Origin: an uncultured bacterium | Lineage (GTDB): Bacteria; Bacteroidota; Bacteroidia; Bacteroidales; JACABE01 | DNA length: 8,487 nucleotides | Direction of reading: 5' to 3' | Assembly: GCA_903911455.1 (NCBI GenBank) | Contig: CAIWDQ010000320.1 | Coordinates: 1 to 8,487, forward strand | Shown here: positions 5,872 through 8,487 of the stretch, piece after piece | How the letters are laid out: every line of letters begins with the position of its first letter | How positions within the stretch are numbered: the first letter of the stretch is position 1 | Notes under the pieces: generated by a model | The model's database searches: none | Told to the model about the DNA's origin: nothing | The model's input: only the letters and a program-made list of their open reading frames with translations | Translations under genes and position numbers: made by a program

Positions 5872-6357
5872 ATGAATTCAATCATTAAATATTTAAAAGA
5901 TTTATTCGGGGGGATTAAAACTCTACTCACGGGAATGATGGTAACAGGTTACTATTTCGTTCACCCAAAAGAGATAGTTACCCAACAGTATCCCGAAAAC
6001 AGGAAGACATTGGTAATGCTTGATCGTTTTAAAGGCGAATTAGTGATGCCACATGATGAGAACAACCAACATAAATGCACAGCTTGTAGTATTTGTGAAA
6101 TTAATTGCCCTAACGGTACTATTGAAGTTATCAGTAAACAAACTGAAACCGAAGATGGCAAGAAAAAGAAAGAACTGGATACATATATATATAAACTAGG
6201 GATGTGTACATTCTGTGGTTTATGTGTAAAAGTTTGTCCACAGGATGCAATAGAATTCTCAAATGAATTTGAACATGCAGTTTTTGATAAGGAAAAACTT
6301 ACAAAGACTTTAAATCATCCTGGATCTTCATTAAAAAGTAAACAAACTGCTCAATAA
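5872..6357 (+). CDS. nuoI: NADH-quinone oxidoreductase subunit I (2x 4Fe-4S ferredoxin)
   Basis: This is a 161-residue peripheral subunit carrying clusters N6a and N6b, which relay electrons to N2. Two complete C-x2-C-x2-C-x3-CP motifs are seen: C69, C72, C75, C79 (CTACSICEINCP) and C112, C115, C118, C122 (CTFCGLCVKVCP). An amphipathic N-terminal helix (about 1-30) probably anchors it on the membrane arm. The linker between motifs is lysine-rich (97-100) and about 4 residues longer than in E. coli. Because NuoEFG are missing, these clusters may be the entry point for electrons from an unknown donor such as a ferredoxin; this is inference. Two tandem TAA codons end the gene. The gap to nuoH is 35 bases, with no Shine-Dalgarno site. 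Confidence 0.95.
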   Translation: MNSIIKYLKDLFGGIKTLLTGMMVTGYYFVHPKEIVTQQYPENRKTLVMLDRFKGELVMPHDENNQHKCTACSICEINCPNGTIEVISKQTETEDGKKKKELDTYIYKLGMCTFCGLCVKVCPQDAIEFSNEFEHAVFDKEKLTKTLNHPGSSLKSKQTAQ

Positions 6358-6368
6358 TAATTAATCAG

Positions 6369-6375
6369 AAAGGAA
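6369..6375 (+). promoter_or_regulatory. nuoJ ribosome binding site
   Basis: AAAGGAA ends 7 bases before the nuoJ ATG at 6383, within the 25-base nuoI-nuoJ gap. It fixes the nuoJ start and is one of only three clear Shine-Dalgarno sites in the window. Confidence 0.6.
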
Positions 6376-6382
6376 TTTCGAA

Positions 6383-6895
6383 ATGACAGGAAACCAAATA
6401 ATGTTTATATTATTCTCGTTAATGATTATCGTATTCTCGGTATTGACTGTAACGAGCAGAAAAATACTAAGAGCGGCTACATTCTTATTGTTTGTACTTG
6501 TTGCAACATCCGCTTTATATTTCATGTTGAATTACCAATTTCTGGCAGCTGTTCAACTTACCTTATATGCCGGTGGTATTGTAGTATTGATTATTTTCTC
6601 AATATTACTTACAAGCCATATAGGTGAGAAATTTGAATCTCCTGCTTTATTAAAGAAAGTATATGCAGGTATAGCTGTTGTAGCAGGGACTGTATTAGTA
6701 ATTACTACTATTTTAAGTTATACTTTTCAGAACAACAATTCAGTTCCAAGGTCGGTAGACATGACTACTATCGGAACAGATTTGATGAGCTATGGTGATA
6801 ATGGTTATGCACTACCATTTGAAGTTATCAGTATTTTGTTATTAGCTGCTATGATCGCAGCTATAGTTGTTGCTAAAAAAATTAAAACTAAATAA
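6383..6895 (+). CDS. nuoJ: NADH-quinone oxidoreductase subunit J
   Basis: This is a 170-residue membrane subunit (the ND6 homologue) with about five helices, near 5-22, 30-49, 54-77, 93-113 and 145-164. Helix 3 holds LYAGGIVVLIIF (61-72). The conserved Tyr and Gly pair lies at the bend that couples quinone chemistry to proton movement. The loop before the last helix carries GYALPFEVISILLLAAMIAA, the usual C-terminal signature. The start at 6383 is supported by a strong ribosome site. The stop lies 3 bases before nuoK, so the two are probably translated together. No missing residue or truncation was noticed. Confidence 0.93.
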   Translation: MTGNQIMFILFSLMIIVFSVLTVTSRKILRAATFLLFVLVATSALYFMLNYQFLAAVQLTLYAGGIVVLIIFSILLTSHIGEKFESPALLKKVYAGIAVVAGTVLVITTILSYTFQNNNSVPRSVDMTTIGTDLMSYGDNGYALPFEVISILLLAAMIAAIVVAKKIKTK

Positions 6896-6898
6896 GAT

Positions 6899-7216
6899 AT
6901 GCAAACAGGAATACCTATAGAGTATTTTTTGATTACAGCAACTGTAATGTTTTTTGCAGGAGTATATGGTTTTATTACCAGAAGAAACCTTATTACTATG
7001 CTGATGTCAGTTGAATTGATGCTGAATGCAGTTAATATTAACTTTGTGGCATTTAATCGCTATTTATATCCAAATTTATTAGAAGGACAGTTCTTTTCAA
7101 TATTTATTATAGCAGTTGCAGCTTCTGAAGCAGCGGTTGCAATAGCAATTATTATTAATATATACAGGAACTATCAGTCTATTGATGTCGATAAGACAGA
7201 TCAAATGAAATATTAA
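6899..7216 (+). CDS. nuoK: NADH-quinone oxidoreductase subunit K
   Basis: This is a 105-residue membrane subunit (the ND4L homologue) with three helices, near 7-26, 32-52 and 66-88. The two proton-path glutamates are present: E39 in MSVELMLNAVNINFV, and E77 in AVAASEAAVAIAI. They match E. coli Glu36 and Glu72, with a loop two residues longer between them. The C-terminal tail, with NYQSIDVDK, is also typical. The gene begins 3 bases after nuoJ stops, without room for its own Shine-Dalgarno site, so translation is probably coupled. A 24-base A-rich leader separates it from nuoL. Confidence 0.95.
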   Translation: MQTGIPIEYFLITATVMFFAGVYGFITRRNLITMLMSVELMLNAVNINFVAFNRYLYPNLLEGQFFSIFIIAVAASEAAVAIAIIINIYRNYQSIDVDKTDQMKY

Positions 7217-7240
7217 TTCAATTATTAAAAAAGAAATAAT

Positions 7241-8487
7241 ATGACGAACTTCGGCTATACGATCTTAATCCCACTTATTCCTTTCTTTGTTTTTCTATTT
7301 GTAGGTTTAGTAGGATTTAAAATGAAACCAATTATATCAGGACTTATTGGAACAATAGGACTTGGTACAGCATGCGTTCTTTCTTATCTAACAGCTTTCA
7401 CCTATTTCTTTCAGGTAGGTAAAGTTGATGGAGTATATCAGAAAATAATTGCATTTAATACTGTTTGGTTAAACTTCAGTGATAAGCTGCACATTGATAT
7501 GGGTGTATTTATTGATCCAATATCAGTAATGATGCTTGTTGTAGTTACAACAGTATCTTTCATGGTACATATATACAGTCTTGGATATATGAAAGGTGAA
7601 AAAGGATTTCAACGTTTTTATGCGTTTTTATCTTTATTCAGTTTCTCAATGCTTGGACTAGTGTTAGCAACTAATATTTTCCAGATGTATATTTTCTGGG
7701 AATTGGTTGGTGTATCTTCATTCCTTTTAATCGGATTTTATTATCAGAAACCATCAGCTGTAGCTGCATCTAAAAAAGCATTTATTGTAACCCGTTTTGC
7801 TGATCTTGGTTTCTTAATAGGGATATTAATATTATCATTCAACACTGGTACATTTGATTTCAAAACGCTTACTGATGTTCATGGAGCAGCGATAGCTACC
7901 GGAGCAGGTGCTTCTTTCTTAGGACTATCAGTAATGACATGGTCATTGATATTTGTGTTTATGGGTGGTGCAGGTAAATCTGCTATGTTCCCATTACATA
8001 TTTGGTTACCTGATGCTATGGAAGGTCCAACCCCGGTTTCAGCTTTAATTCATGCTGCTACCATGGTTGTTGCAGGTGTTTATTTAGTAGCACGTTTATT
8101 CCCTGTTTATGCAATATCAGCACCAGATGGTTTATTAGTTGTAGCTTATGTGGGTAGTTTCTCTTCCTTATTTGCTGCAATAATTGCCTGTACTCAATTT
8201 GATATTAAGAGAGTACTTGCATATTCAACCATGTCGCAAATCGGTTATATGATGGTTGGTCTTGGGGTTTCTAAATATGGTGGACATGAAGGTTTAGGAT
8301 ATATGGCTTCAATGTTCCATTTGTTTACACATGCAATGTTCAAGGCATTATTATTCTTAGGCGCTGGTTCTATTATTCATGCTGTTCATAGTAATGTAAT
8401 GAATGAAATGGGTGGATTAAGAAAATACATGCCTATAACACATATTACATTTTTAATTGCTTGTTTAACTATTGCAGGTATACCCGG
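7241..8487 (+). CDS. nuoL: NADH-quinone oxidoreductase subunit L, partial (3' end beyond the window)
   Basis: The frame from the ATG at 7241 stays open to the window edge, giving 415 codons of an expected 610-650. It is the antiporter-like proton channel subunit at the far end of the membrane arm (the ND5 homologue). Translation gives MTNFGYTILIPLIP at the N-terminus. The proton-path residues are present: E154 in FWELVG, K246 in GAGKSAMFPLH, H271 in LIHAATMV, and H360 and H364 in HLFTHAMFK, followed by K368. The K246 to H271 spacing equals E. coli K229 to H254. The end (ITFLIACLTIAGIP) lies before the region equivalent to E. coli K399, so that residue and the C-terminal lateral helix cannot be checked. 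The leader before the start is A-rich with no Shine-Dalgarno site. nuoM and nuoN are expected next. Confidence 0.95.
   Translation, partial: MTNFGYTILIPLIPFFVFLFVGLVGFKMKPIISGLIGTIGLGTACVLSYLTAFTYFFQVGKVDGVYQKIIAFNTVWLNFSDKLHIDMGVFIDPISVMMLVVVTTVSFMVHIYSLGYMKGEKGFQRFYAFLSLFSFSMLGLVLATNIFQMYIFWELVGVSSFLLIGFYYQKPSAVAASKKAFIVTRFADLGFLIGILILSFNTGTFDFKTLTDVHGAAIATGAGASFLGLSVMTWSLIFVFMGGAGKSAMFPLHIWLPDAMEGPTPVSALIHAATMVVAGVYLVARLFPVYAISAPDGLLVVAYVGSFSSLFAAIIACTQFDIKRVLAYSTMSQIGYMMVGLGVSKYGGHEGLGYMASMFHLFTHAMFKALLFLGAGSIIHAVHSNVMNEMGGLRKYMPITHITFLIACLTIAGIP

Noticed and set aside
6899..7216. Two extra residues between the NuoK glutamates as a functional change
   Set aside because: The extra length falls in the loop between helices 2 and 3, where NuoK proteins vary, and both helices keep their motifs.

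Overview
This AT-rich window most likely comes from a member of the phylum Bacteroidota, probably order Bacteroidales. The reasons are the complex I subunit sequences, the scarcity of Shine-Dalgarno sites (many genes have only an A/T-rich leader), a promoter-like sequence of the Bacteroides -33/-7 type, and a complex I operon without the NADH-oxidising subunits. The assignment rests on sequence recognition alone, and genus cannot be given.

Layout: all nine or more genes read left to right. Positions 55-933 encode an FkbM/SAM-methyltransferase-like protein. Positions 981-1895 encode an exported protein built of seven WG repeats. An AT-rich gap of about 255 bases (1896-2150) follows. It holds a weak hairpin, small TGTT/AACA dyads and a candidate promoter. 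From 2151 to the right edge runs one operon: nuoA, nuoB, nuoC, nuoD, nuoH, nuoI, nuoJ, nuoK and nuoL. The last is cut by the window end, and nuoM and nuoN are expected beyond it.

How the genes work together: NuoB, C, D and I form the peripheral arm that carries electrons through Fe-S clusters to quinone. NuoA, H, J, K and L form membrane-arm proton channels and the coupling segment. Genes nuoE, nuoF and nuoG normally lie between nuoD and nuoH and encode the FMN/NADH module. Here they are absent, with only 57 bases in that gap. This is the 11-subunit-type complex I, whose electron donor is not NADH acting through NuoEFG and cannot be read from this window. Catalytic and ligand residues are intact in every subunit examined.

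Two start sites needed correcting. nuoA most likely begins at the ATG at 2151, not an upstream TTG, and nuoB at 2492, overlapping the end of nuoA. The first two genes seem unrelated to respiration. The methyltransferase-like gene also uses leucine codons very differently from the nuo genes. I found no mobile element, CRISPR array, RNA gene or clearly undescribed system. The most useful leads are the missing NADH module, the small palindromes in the nuoD-nuoH gap and upstream of nuoA, and the uncharacterised first two genes.
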